8,548 nucleotides of DNA from Candidatus Hermodarchaeota archaeon (GCA_016840595.1 JAEOSA010000077.1:1-8548), one strand, 5' to 3'; counted from the stretch's first letter, positions 1-5,759 are shown. Notes: a model not told the origin generated them from the letters alone. Program-made: numbers and translations.

Positions 1-2
1 AG

Positions 3-254
3 ACGTACTGTGCGCGATGTAAAACGCACAGAGAACATGCCGCTAGTTTATACAAGAAGGGTCGTGAGCGCGTACTTTCCGCTGGACGACGTCGGTATAA
101 CCGAAAAGAAGCAGGATATGGCTCACAACCAAAACCCGTCCAAAAAAGATTCTCAAAGGTTACAAAGAAACAATCTTTGCGCCTGAAATGCTCAGAATGC
201 GGGCATGTCACTGTTCGTGAGGGCATTCGATTGAAGAAATTAGAATTTATCTAA
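3..254 (+). CDS. rpl44e: 50S ribosomal protein L44e, 5' truncated
   Basis: This is the C-terminal 83 residues of ribosomal protein L44e, a zinc-binding protein of the large subunit found in archaea and eukaryotes. The reading frame enters at base 3 and stops at TAA 252-254. The visible part has a CARC pair at its very start, the family's basic core (KKGRERVLSAGRRRYNRKEA), the GYGSQPKPV segment and a second Cys pair (KCSECGHV); the two pairs make the C4 zinc site. The family is usually about 92 residues, so only about nine N-terminal residues lie outside the window. It is followed 15 bases later by rps27e, the usual archaeal order. I am sure of the family. Confidence 0.95.
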   Translation, partial: TYCARCKTHREHAASLYKKGRERVLSAGRRRYNRKEAGYGSQPKPVQKRFSKVTKKQSLRLKCSECGHVTVREGIRLKKLEFI

Positions 255-257
255 CCT

Positions 258-265
258 GGAGGAGA
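258..265 (+). promoter_or_regulatory. Shine-Dalgarno site of rps27e
   Basis: GGAGGAGA lies just after the L44e stop and about 4-7 bases before a GTG codon. It decides the GTG at 270 as the start of rps27e, since there is no in-frame ATG nearby. Confidence 0.8.
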
Positions 266-269
266 TTTC

Positions 270-464
270 GTGACAAAAAAGAAAACTATCCCTGAACCAA
301 AATCCCGATTTCTTCTCGTGAAATGCAAAGAATGTGAACACGAACAGACAGTATTTGGGCGGGCAACACGAAAAGTTGTCTGCGATGTGTGTGGCAAACC
401 CCTCACTGAACCCAGAGGCGGTAAAGCCCACATCATTGGAGAAGTCCTCCAAGAGCTAAGCTAA
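270..464 (+). CDS. rps27e: 30S ribosomal protein S27e
   Basis: A 64-residue small-subunit zinc ribbon protein. It starts at GTG behind a strong Shine-Dalgarno site. The family signature is complete: PEPKSRFLLVKC near the N-terminus, zinc ligands C19 and C22 (CKEC) and C38 and C41 (CDVC), the VFGRAT segment between them, and GKPLTEPRGGKA followed by a short helix. The length is normal for archaeal S27e. It lies between rpl44e and aIF2-alpha in one operon, with 15 bases upstream and 41 downstream, so co-transcription is expected. Nothing is missing or odd. Confidence 0.96.
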   Translation: MTKKKTIPEPKSRFLLVKCKECEHEQTVFGRATRKVVCDVCGKPLTEPRGGKAHIIGEVLQELS

Positions 465-505
465 TTCCTCCATTCAGCCTTATCCCACCTTCCAAGGTGA
501 TTTTC

Positions 506-1312
506 ATGGCAAAAGACGCACCCGACCCCGCATCTAAACGAAAACTTCCAGAAGTAGGCGACTTAGTCGTTGCTACAGTTAAGCGGATAACATCCCATGG
601 CGCCTACTCCGAAATGGATGAATTCAACAATCAAGAATGCTTTATCCACATTTCAGAAATCGCATCAACTTGGGTACGCAATATTCGCAACTTCGTTCGA
701 GAAAATCAAAAAATCGTGATCAAAGTTCTTCGCGTTGATCCAGAACGTCACCAAGTGGACACGTCACTGCGACGTGTTACCAAAGAACAAGGACGCATGA
801 AAATACAAGAATGGAAACGGGCGCAACGCGGCATTAAACTCCTAGCCTTGGCTGCTGAAAAGATGAAAAAGCCGCCTGAAGAAGCCTACCAGATTGCAGG
901 ACAACTCATGGAACAACATTTTTCGGACATGCTTGAAGCCTTGGAAGAAACAAAAGAAAAGGGGTCAAGGGTTCTCACAGATATTGGCATACCAAAGAAA
1001 TGGGCTGACATCCTATTCGAACTAGCACAAGCACATGTTATTGTCCGCGAAGTCAGTGTTGAATCAACCATTGAACTCACCTGCCGAGGTCCTGAAGGTG
1101 TTGAAGGCGTTCGAAAAGCCCTTCTGGCTGCACAAGAAATCGTCACTCCCTCGGGAGGAGAAGTTTTCCTTGAGGGCGCCCCACGGTATCGAATTCGTGT
1201 AAGTGGTAAAGATTACAAACAAGCCGAACAACTCCTAGAACAAGCAATTGAAACCAGCCTAAAACTTATCAAAGAATCTGGTGGAGAAGGTCAAGTAGAA
1301 GCACGTACATAG
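506..1312 (+). CDS. eif2a: translation initiation factor aIF2, alpha subunit
   Basis: A 268-residue alpha subunit of the aIF2 heterotrimer, which brings initiator Met-tRNA to the small ribosomal subunit. An S1-type OB domain spans roughly residues 15-90, from GDLVVATVKRI to the HQVDTSLRRV strand. A helical middle domain follows to about 175, then an alpha/beta domain (VREVSVESTIELTC to the C-terminus) that contacts the gamma subunit. I start it at ATG 506, with AAGGTGAT as ribosome site at 494-501. An in-frame GTG at 497 sits inside that site and is unlikely to be used. Aligned with the eukaryotic phosphorylation loop SELSRRRIRS, the local sequence is SEIASTWVRN, so the residue at the eukaryotic Ser51 position is Ala53, with Ser54 next to it. 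Full length, third gene of the operon. Confidence 0.96.
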   Translation: MAKDAPDPASKRKLPEVGDLVVATVKRITSHGAYSEMDEFNNQECFIHISEIASTWVRNIRNFVRENQKIVIKVLRVDPERHQVDTSLRRVTKEQGRMKIQEWKRAQRGIKLLALAAEKMKKPPEEAYQIAGQLMEQHFSDMLEALEETKEKGSRVLTDIGIPKKWADILFELAQAHVIVREVSVESTIELTCRGPEGVEGVRKALLAAQEIVTPSGGEVFLEGAPRYRIRVSGKDYKQAEQLLEQAIETSLKLIKESGGEGQVEART

Positions 1313-1338
1313 TCACAGGAAGGGTGTGCGTAGCTGAA

Positions 1339-1539
1339 ATGACAAAACTTCTAAAGAAATGTATTAAGTGCAACACTTACACACTCAATCAAGAACAATG
1401 CCCAACCTGTAGTGGTTCAGTAAAAAATGCCCATCCCGCTCGTTTTTCGATTGAGGATCGTTATGGTTCATATCGACGAAAAATGAAAAAGAACCTACTC
1501 TCTTCACATGATACTGAGAAGAGCAAAGAAACATCGTAA
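1339..1539 (+). CDS. nop10: H/ACA RNP subunit Nop10
   Basis: A 66-residue Nop10, the small zinc-binding partner of Cbf5 in the archaeal H/ACA RNP that makes pseudouridine in rRNA. The four ligands C8, C11, C21 and C24 are present (CIKC and CPTC), followed by the conserved HPARFSIEDRYGSYRRKMKK stretch that wraps on Cbf5. I choose ATG 1339 because the product then begins MTKLLKKC, as family members do. The purine-rich AGGAAGGG at 1317-1324 is 14 bases upstream, rather far, and an in-frame GTG at 1324 overlaps it. The gene follows aIF2-alpha, a conserved archaeal pairing. Its last 79 bases overlap the antisense 3' end of aglB. Confidence 0.95.
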   Translation: MTKLLKKCIKCNTYTLNQEQCPTCSGSVKNAHPARFSIEDRYGSYRRKMKKNLLSSHDTEKSKETS

Positions 1540-4500
1540 TTGTAATCAATTTTTTCTTGAATTGGGAGTTGTACTCCATTCTGTGCAAGATGATAAGCTG
1601 AAGTTGGGACGCTTGGTGATGGGGTTGGTGTTGGTGGCGTTTCTTGAACGACAATTGGAATTGTGACGTTCAATCCTTCATAATCCGAAAGTAAGCTCGC
1701 ATAATACAACGTTACCTCGATTGTATCGCCAGAATCCATAATCAATGGGGGGGCAGCTGCTGTTCCATCAATCCAAATACCGAGTTTGTCCCCAGTGAAA
1801 AGAAGTCGACCCTGGGTCAACTCTGCTCCTCTTAGGAAAATATCCTTTGTTCCTGCGGAGTCCGTTGCTCTGGCAATTGAGTCAATCGTAACATAACCTA
1901 TCCCCGTGTTTTCGACTTCAACGTAAATTGTTCCATTATCATATGCATAGGCATTTGAAGTGAGAGCGGTCAACTCATAATCTGGGGGTGACCGAACAGG
2001 AATACTTACACTGGCATTCAATGGTGGAGTATAGCCGTCGGCGAACAGGTTGAATTCAATGTCGGTTCCAATGGTGAAGTACACAGGAACTCGAATGGAG
2101 AGCATGACCGTTTCGCTGGGTGCAACCGTTAAGCTACCAGAAGTTGTTGTAATCGCTCGAATGGCAACTTCAGTGACGGGGAATGTTTGGTAAGTTTCTG
2201 ATTCTGCTTCCCAATACGTGATGTTCGCCTCATTGAGGGTTAAGGGGTAAAGTCCGGTATTAGTGACTTCGACAATCACCTCGCTCAGATCTTCAGGACC
2301 GAAGAAGGTCGTGTCGTTGTTGATGGCATAGGCACTTGCACCCCCCAATTCCATACTACTATCAAGCCACGTGTAGTTACACTGATAAACTTTCATTAGC
2401 TGCGCTTCTGAGAAGTAGACCGGGGAAAAGACGCTGAAAATGGTCCTAGCGGGGTCAAGCGTCGGTTGGACCGGAAGACGTGATTGTCCTGCCACATCCC
2501 GTGGGTCTGCAATTTCTTGTGCATGTTGCCATAGGGTCGCGTTCAACCAGAGCATATTGAAGATTATAGTCTCGTAATACGGGTCATAATGGCCTCCGGT
2601 GGTTTGGTTCCAGAAGTAGTCTTCATTGGGCACTTCATCACCAAAGACCTCAGTGGAAATTCGGCTCATCCATTGCCATTTTCCTTCATCACCTGCAAAG
2701 GCGGGCAAACCTCCTCCGAAATGGACGAAGACGTAGCTCACATTGAACCTGTGGCATATCTTAAGCGCTTCTATAGGATCTGTTTCCATGAACATTCGTC
2801 CCACCCACGCTATCTGCGTCTTATTATTCGTCGCGTTATCCACTACAGTGGGGCGCTTAGCAGCTTGTCGGGTCCAGTACCCGTAGTCCCACCACGACAT
2901 CATAATACTGTCTGGTGGTGTGTGATGTTGCATCCACCCAAACGTTTCGAGGTAATCATAATATACCACAGTATCTCCGTTTGTCAATCGGAATCCTAGG
3001 GTAATTTCAGGTGAACCCATATTATCTGTGGCTGCGACTGCCGTATAAGTCGAGGCAAGAAGAAGGATGATGATGAAGAAGTAGGAGATTGTTGCAAATC
3101 CCCGTGTAGCCGGAGGTGTAATACGGCGGCGGCGTCGGGTAAGAATTGGCCGTTGCCAGAAGATGGGTCGGAAGGGACGAATGGACATCATGAGTCCGTA
3201 AGAACCCAGAATCGCTGCAGCCGGGGCTAGAATAAGGGTTAATCGTATCATAGAGCCGGTGAAATACATAGCTGTAAGTGCAAAGATGATTAGCAAAATG
3301 TCAGAGTCTCTTTCACGGCGAAAGGCGATGTAAAATCCAAAAGGCATGAGAAGAACCAATATTCCGAGATTGTACCAAAACGTTGCCCAGGGTGAAGGAA
3401 GGTGTTCGCCAACCGAGGCAAGGAGAAATGCTTGTTGTCGGATTAATGGATCAATTACAGTTAGGAATTTACTGCCAATTTCCCCCAAAAATCCCAAGTC
3501 TTCTGTCGCCGTTGAAATAGTGACGATTAAACCCGACTGATACAAGTAGCCCAAACCGACAACAATGAGCGCACACATAGCTCCAAAGATGTAGGCTAGA
3601 TATGGTCGCAACCGACTAGAGAGTGAACCCAACCTACTGGGAAGGCTAATTTCTGTCAACCGATAAACTCGGACGAGTTCAATAAGCAGTAGGAGTCCAA
3701 AAACGCCAAGAGGTATTAGTCCCGTTGAAGATGTCACCCAATCAGGACCAATTCGAGGAACACAGATGGCTATGATAAAACCCGTTAAAACGACACCAGA
3801 ATAGGCAAGAAACAGCCTCCGCGAATACTTACGGAGTAAAACCATAACTAACGCAAAAATAGCGAAAATCTGAAACATATACAGATAAACACTCCAACTC
3901 GCTGCGAGGAGTCCAAGTGAAAGTCCCCCAAAGATGGCTGAAGCAATTGATCCTTTTCGCAAGGCACGAACAAAGAAGAATAAAGTTAGGATGATCGCTA
4001 CAATTCCAATTGCTTCATTGTCAAAGAAGCCAGTTACGGTTCGTTGTGTATAAGCTGGAATAATAGCCATGAAGAAGGCTGCTAAAAGCCCGATTTCCTT
4101 CGACCCAATTTCACAGCCAAGAACATAGATGGCGAGAACTCCAAAGAGCCCAAATATTGCAGGATATAGCACCGCAGTCGTCATCAAATCAATTTGAATT
4201 CCCAGAGCTTGAAGGCCTAAGTATAACAAGGCTGCAGAGAAAGGAATTCCGGGGTAAGATGTCTGTGGAATATTGCGTCCAAACGGCACCCACGTACTCC
4301 AATCGTACCAACCAAACCAAGCTGCGAACCCATTCTCTAAAATGAATTCAACCTCTCGAAGATTATACCATGGGTCAAACGCTCGAATCATTATTGGAAA
4401 ACCAATTGTCGGAAGAAGCCGAATCATCAAAGCAAGAAAACAGATACCAATCAGTCCTACGGCTGCCATTACATTGGCCCGAGAAATATCCATTCGTGGA

Positions 4501-4559
4501 CCATGTATGTATCGTCGAAGGAAAGACCAAATGGATCGAAGTGAATCCCTTAATGGCAT
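1461..4559 (-). CDS. aglB: AglB/STT3-type oligosaccharyltransferase
   Basis: A 1032-residue membrane enzyme that moves a lipid-linked glycan to Asn in N-X-S/T sequons on the outer face of the membrane. About thirteen hydrophobic segments fill residues 31-510. Catalytic marks are in order: FDPWYN (61-66), FFDNEAIG (DNE at 180-182), TATE at 350-353 in the place of the TIXE/SVSE loop motif, and RLTLILAP near 439. In the outer domain are WWDYGY (556-561) and a DK-type motif DxxKxxxM (Asp624, Lys627, Met631). Two beta-sandwich-like modules follow (about 758-855 and 861-970), then a TPTPSPS linker and a hydrophilic tail. At least ten sequons lie in the outer domain. ATG 4559 has AGGTGA four bases upstream. 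The last 26 codons are antisense to nop10 and may be unconserved. Confidence 0.93.
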   Translation of the reverse strand: MPLRDSLRSIWSFLRRYIHGPRMDISRANVMAAVGLIGICFLALMIRLLPTIGFPIMIRAFDPWYNLREVEFILENGFAAWFGWYDWSTWVPFGRNIPQTSYPGIPFSAALLYLGLQALGIQIDLMTTAVLYPAIFGLFGVLAIYVLGCEIGSKEIGLLAAFFMAIIPAYTQRTVTGFFDNEAIGIVAIILTLFFFVRALRKGSIASAIFGGLSLGLLAASWSVYLYMFQIFAIFALVMVLLRKYSRRLFLAYSGVVLTGFIIAICVPRIGPDWVTSSTGLIPLGVFGLLLLIELVRVYRLTEISLPSRLGSLSSRLRPYLAYIFGAMCALIVVGLGYLYQSGLIVTISTATEDLGFLGEIGSKFLTVIDPLIRQQAFLLASVGEHLPSPWATFWYNLGILVLLMPFGFYIAFRRERDSDILLIIFALTAMYFTGSMIRLTLILAPAAAILGSYGLMMSIRPFRPIFWQRPILTRRRRRITPPATRGFATISYFFIIILLLASTYTAVAATDNMGSPEITLGFRLTNGDTVVYYDYLETFGWMQHHTPPDSIMMSWWDYGYWTRQAAKRPTVVDNATNNKTQIAWVGRMFMETDPIEALKICHRFNVSYVFVHFGGGLPAFAGDEGKWQWMSRISTEVFGDEVPNEDYFWNQTTGGHYDPYYETIIFNMLWLNATLWQHAQEIADPRDVAGQSRLPVQPTLDPARTIFSVFSPVYFSEAQLMKVYQCNYTWLDSSMELGGASAYAINNDTTFFGPEDLSEVIVEVTNTGLYPLTLNEANITYWEAESETYQTFPVTEVAIRAITTTSGSLTVAPSETVMLSIRVPVYFTIGTDIEFNLFADGYTPPLNASVSIPVRSPPDYELTALTSNAYAYDNGTIYVEVENTGIGYVTIDSIARATDSAGTKDIFLRGAELTQGRLLFTGDKLGIWIDGTAAAPPLIMDSGDTIEVTLYYASLLSDYEGLNVTIPIVVQETPPTPTPSPSVPTSAYHLAQNGVQLPIQEKIDYNYDVSLLFSVSCEESRFFFIFRRYEP
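1546..1560 (+). terminator. probable T-run terminator of the ribosomal operon
   Basis: Ten bases after the nop10 stop there is a run of six T flanked by TCAA and TTGA, which could form a weak stem. Archaeal RNA polymerase stops at such T-runs. It lies within the antisense aglB reading frame. The role is inferred. Confidence 0.5.
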
Positions 4560-4606
4560 CCGGTCACCTAGGTGTAGGAAGAATGATGCCTTGATAATTC
4601 CGTGTA

Positions 4607-4616
4607 CTTAAAAAAG
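4607..4616 (-). promoter_or_regulatory. TATA box of aglB
   Basis: On the minus strand this reads CTTTTTTAAG, about 50 bases before the aglB ATG. Transcription would start about 25 bases downstream, giving a leader of roughly 25 bases that contains the AGGTGA ribosome site (4564-4569). It lies in the 95-base gap after gcvH, so aglB need not depend on gcvH transcription. Confidence 0.5.
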
Positions 4617-4654
4617 TTCTCGTACCGACCACACACGTTTTTTTGAGTGAGTCT

Positions 4655-5047
4655 TCATTTTCCGAGCTCTTCAACGAATTTCTTGTAATCATCGGCGCTC
4701 AATAAAGACTTGAGGTCATTTGGGTCAGAAACTTTGATGGCGACCATCCATCCTTCTCCATATGGATCATTATTCACAAGCTCTGGCGCTTCCTCAAGCT
4801 TTTCATTAACTTCGGCCACTTCTCCTGAAAGGGGAGAAAAAAGCTCTGAAGTAGCTTTAACCGAGTCAACGGTGCCAAACGCTTCACCAGCTTCGACTGC
4901 AGTGCCCACTGAAGGAAGTTCCACCATTACAATTTCATGTAACTCCTCTTGGGCATAATCGGTAATACCAACTCGTACGACACCATCTTCTTGCCGTACC
5001 CATTCATGTTCTTTCGTATAGAGCAATTCCGCAGGAATTTTTGTCAT
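4655..5047 (-). CDS. gcvH: glycine cleavage system H protein (lipoyl carrier)
   Basis: A 130-residue H protein, whose lipoylated lysine carries the aminomethyl group between the P, T and L proteins of glycine cleavage. The fold marks are all there: YTKEHEWVR at residues 10-18, VGITDYAQEELHEIVMVELP, then GTVDSVKATSELFSP with the lipoyl lysine at K64, and NNDPYGEGWMVAIKV. Length is normal. I start it at ATG 5047. The frame runs on upstream to a TTG at 5068, but the ATG fits the family N-terminus and has GGAG 11 bases before it. No gcvT, gcvP or lipoate-attachment gene is visible, so the partners must lie elsewhere. A lipoate-binding protein of a sulfur-oxidising sHdr system is the alternative reading; nothing here favours it beyond the HdrBC genes 2 kb away. 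Confidence 0.93.
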   Translation of the reverse strand: MTKIPAELLYTKEHEWVRQEDGVVRVGITDYAQEELHEIVMVELPSVGTAVEAGEAFGTVDSVKATSELFSPLSGEVAEVNEKLEEAPELVNNDPYGEGWMVAIKVSDPNDLKSLLSADDYKKFVEELGK

Positions 5048-5096
5048 GGTTTTGAAAACTCCAGACAATTATCTGATTCCGTGTTTCACCCTTCCC

Positions 5097-5105
5097 GATA
5101 TATAG
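5097..5105 (-). promoter_or_regulatory. TATA box of gcvH
   Basis: On the minus strand this reads CTATATATC, centred about 54 bases before the gcvH ATG. The predicted start is near 5075, giving a leader of about 28 bases with GGAG in it. Sequence and spacing fit an archaeal promoter. Confidence 0.65.
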
Positions 5106-5330
5106 CTCTTTAGTTGCTCCTCGGTCAACTCAATTGATCTTAAAAATAAATTCTGTTGGTTTTACTACAATCCTATAAGCAAAATGCTGTCGCCGCTAGT
5201 TGGTCGGAAACACTAAACGCCTGTCTTGAGACAAGAAGGTTATAGCCCTTTAAAGCCGTGCTTGTCAATGATGCAGGAACCGAACACCACTGAAGAATCG
5301 ATTTCAGATGGATAAGTTTCGGACACCGGT
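5106..5330. other. non-coding stretch between gcvH promoter and the RNA region
   Basis: I see no convincing gene here on either strand. There is an A/T-rich TATA-like patch on the plus strand (TCTTAAAAATAAA, about 5138-5150), a short inverted repeat (TGTCTTGAGACA, near 5223), and isolated matches to box C (ATGATGC near 5269) and box D (CTGA at 5290). None combine into a complete RNA gene. Confidence 0.5.
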
Positions 5331-5347
5331 AGCCAAGCATGGTCAAC
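5331..5347 (+). repeat. 17-nt copy of the tRNA-Leu D-arm
   Basis: AGCCAAGCATGGTCAAC occurs here and again, identically, at 5528-5544, where it is positions 9-22 of the tRNA-Leu gene. The flanks differ: after this copy comes TTTCTCG instead of the GGC needed to close the D-stem, and no acceptor or T-arm could be found around it. It is a fragment, not a second tRNA. Confidence 0.85.
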
Positions 5348-5416
5348 TTTCTCGAAAACTAATTCAAGACTTGATTAGTATAGAAAGTTAGCTTTGGCTC
5401 GGAAGAACCCCGAAGC
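5345..5416 (+). other. two consecutive RNA-type hairpins after the D-arm copy
   Basis: Hairpin 1: AACTTTCT (5345-5352) pairs with AGAAAGTT (5382-5389), and inside it ACTAAT (5358-5363) pairs with ATTAGT (5374-5379), with a further CAAG/CTTG-like tip. Hairpin 2: GCTTTGG (5391-5397) pairs with CCGAAGC (5410-5416), followed by AGTTTT. Both are seen directly; whether they are transcribed as an RNA is unknown. Both inverted repeats exist on the minus strand as well. Confidence 0.5.
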
Positions 5417-5428
5417 AGTTTTAAGTTT
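5417..5428 (+). promoter_or_regulatory. TATA-like box for the tRNA-Leu transcript
   Basis: AGTTTTAAGTTT fits an archaeal TATA element. Transcription would begin about 25 bases on, near 5447. That leaves about 50 bases before the mature tRNA 5' end at 5498, long for an archaeal tRNA leader, but only about 9 before the first GCGGGGG at 5456. Confidence 0.45.
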
Positions 5429-5455
5429 CTGATTGCCCTATCTCTCATAACCTCT

Positions 5456-5462
5456 GCGGGGG
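5456..5462 (+). repeat. extra copy of the tRNA 5' acceptor strand
   Basis: GCGGGGG here is identical to the true acceptor strand at 5498-5504, 42 bases away. It could also pair with the 3' acceptor strand CCCCCGC (5674-5680). Confidence 0.6.
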
Positions 5463-5499
5463 ACCCTTCCGAAGGGTTCTTTGCCACTGAACCAGTGGC
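5461..5499 (+). other. two hairpins in the tRNA leader
   Basis: GGACCCTT (5461-5468) pairs with AAGGGTTC (5472-5479) around a CCG loop. GCCACTG (5483-5489) pairs with CAGTGGC (5493-5499) around AAC. The second takes in the first two bases (GC) of the tRNA, so it competes with both the acceptor stem and the helix that frames the first intron. Leader processing may depend on it; that is inference. Confidence 0.55.
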
Positions 5500-5505
5500 G
5501 GGGGT

Positions 5506-5527
5506 ATCTACCCTGTGTAGACCCCAC
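5506..5527 (+). other. tRNA intron 1, position 8/9 (22 nt)
   Basis: Strict bulge-helix-bulge: outer helix TGGC (5496-5499) with GCCA (5529-5532), central helix GGGG (5500-5503) with CCCC (5522-5525), 3-nt bulges GTA and ACA, inner helix TCTAC (5507-5511) with GTAGA (5517-5521). Cutting between the second and third bulge bases gives exactly tRNA U8 and A9. Confidence 0.88.
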
Positions 5528-5552
5528 AGCCAAGCATGGTCAACGGCGCAGG

Positions 5553-5582
5553 AGTCACTTGCTTTTGCAGGTTGACGGCGTT
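5553..5582 (+). other. tRNA intron 2, position 30/31 (30 nt)
   Basis: Relaxed bulge-helix-bulge: central helix CGCA (5547-5550) with GGCG (5577-5580), three pairs plus A.G; bulges GGA and TTA; inner helix GTCA (5554-5557) with TGAC (5573-5576). Inside is a TGC-TTTT-GCA tip. A53 equals A83, so the junction could shift one base (31/32), but the fold supports 30/31. Confidence 0.72.
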
Positions 5583-5589
5583 ACTCAAG

Positions 5590-5610
5590 ATCTATCCATG
5601 CTTAGGAGAC
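5590..5610 (+). other. tRNA intron 3, canonical position 37/38 (21 nt)
   Basis: Central helix CTCA (5584-5587) with GGAG (5605-5608), three pairs plus A.G; bulges AGA and ACA; the outer helix is the anticodon stem, which exists only after intron 2 is removed. There is no good inner helix. The junction is ambiguous by one A. Confidence 0.72.
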
Positions 5611-5641
5611 ATCCTGTCCGGCAGCGGTTCGAGGGTTCGAA

Positions 5642-5667
5642 TGAGCACGTTCTGCGAGCTCCGAAAT
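5642..5667 (+). other. tRNA intron 4, position 59/60 (26 nt)
   Basis: Strict bulge-helix-bulge: outer helix is the T-stem GAGGG/CCCTC, central helix TTCG (5636-5639) with CGAA (5662-5665), bulges AAT and ATT, inner helix GAGC (5643-5646) with GCTC (5658-5661). Cutting gives the standard T-loop TTCGAAT. Confidence 0.88.
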
Positions 5668-5700
5668 TCCCTCCCCCCGCACCACTATCCCATCGTTACC

Positions 5701-5705
5701 TTTTT
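5701..5705 (+). terminator. T-run terminator after tRNA-Leu
   Basis: TTTTT begins 17 bases after the encoded CCA, in a C-rich context (GTTACCTTTTTGAC). This is a typical archaeal stop for a tRNA transcript. It lies upstream of the next gene, which has no clear TATA box of its own in 5706-5759. Confidence 0.55.
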
Positions 5706-5759
5706 GACTACGGTTTCCCTAGCCAATGATACAGGTTTCCATCCCACGGGGCGCCAAAT

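Larger units (their letters stand above)
5498..5684 (+). tRNA. tRNA-Leu(CAA) with four introns and encoded CCA
   Basis: A type II tRNA split into five exons: 5498-5505, 5528-5552, 5583-5589, 5611-5641 and 5668-5681, then CCA 5682-5684. Joined, they give 85 nt. The acceptor stem GCGGGGG/CCCCCGC, anticodon stem CAGGA/TCCTG and T-stem GAGGG/CCCTC pair perfectly, the D-stem is GCC/GGC, the anticodon loop is CTCAAGA (anticodon CAA, codon UUG), the variable arm CCG-GCAG-CGG is of leucine type, the T-loop is TTCGAAT, and the discriminator is A. Every part is found once in order, and each intron can be placed by a bulge-helix-bulge fold. A T-run follows at 5701. Multi-intron tRNAs are known in some archaea, usually with one to three introns; four would be exceptional. 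Splicing is predicted, not observed. Confidence 0.9.

Noticed and set aside
497..505. GTG 497 as the start of aIF2-alpha
   Set aside because: It lies inside the ribosome site; ATG 506 is well spaced and fits the family.
1385..1660. Frameshift hiding a C-terminal membrane anchor of AglB
   Set aside because: The other minus-strand frames after the TPTPSPS linker contain no hydrophobic segment, so no lost anchor is visible.
2589..2999. Long plus-strand frame antisense to aglB
   Set aside because: It has no recognisable domain or ribosome site and mirrors the conserved catalytic region of AglB; it is a shadow.
4638..4644. Plus-strand run of seven T between aglB and gcvH as a terminator
   Set aside because: No plus-strand gene ends there. 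For minus-strand gcvH it is an A-run, which does not terminate.
5267..5325. C/D box guide RNA (ATGATGC ... CTGA ... AGATGGA)
   Set aside because: Box C has a mismatch, spacings of 16 and 12 are off, and no final box D follows.
5323..5420. A second multi-intron tRNA around the D-arm copy at 5331
   Set aside because: No complementary acceptor strands, no TTCRA T-loop and no bulge-helix-bulge at the 22/23 point were found. CGGAA (5400) and TTCCG (5467) match as an anticodon stem only by chance, since the loop has no T33.
5456..5504. A fifth tRNA intron of 42 nt in the acceptor strand, using the first GCGGGGG as the true 5' end
   Set aside because: All eight possible junctions were tested by eye. 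None gives a four-pair central helix with 3-nt bulges and an inner helix; the best (exon end at 5460) has two Watson-Crick pairs, one wobble and a G.G mismatch. The promoter spacing still makes it worth remembering.
5600..5612. Alternative anticodon loop CTTAGGA (anticodon TAG)
   Set aside because: It would leave a 4-nt segment before the anticodon stem's 3' strand, too short for an intron. CTCAAGA fits two fold-supported introns.
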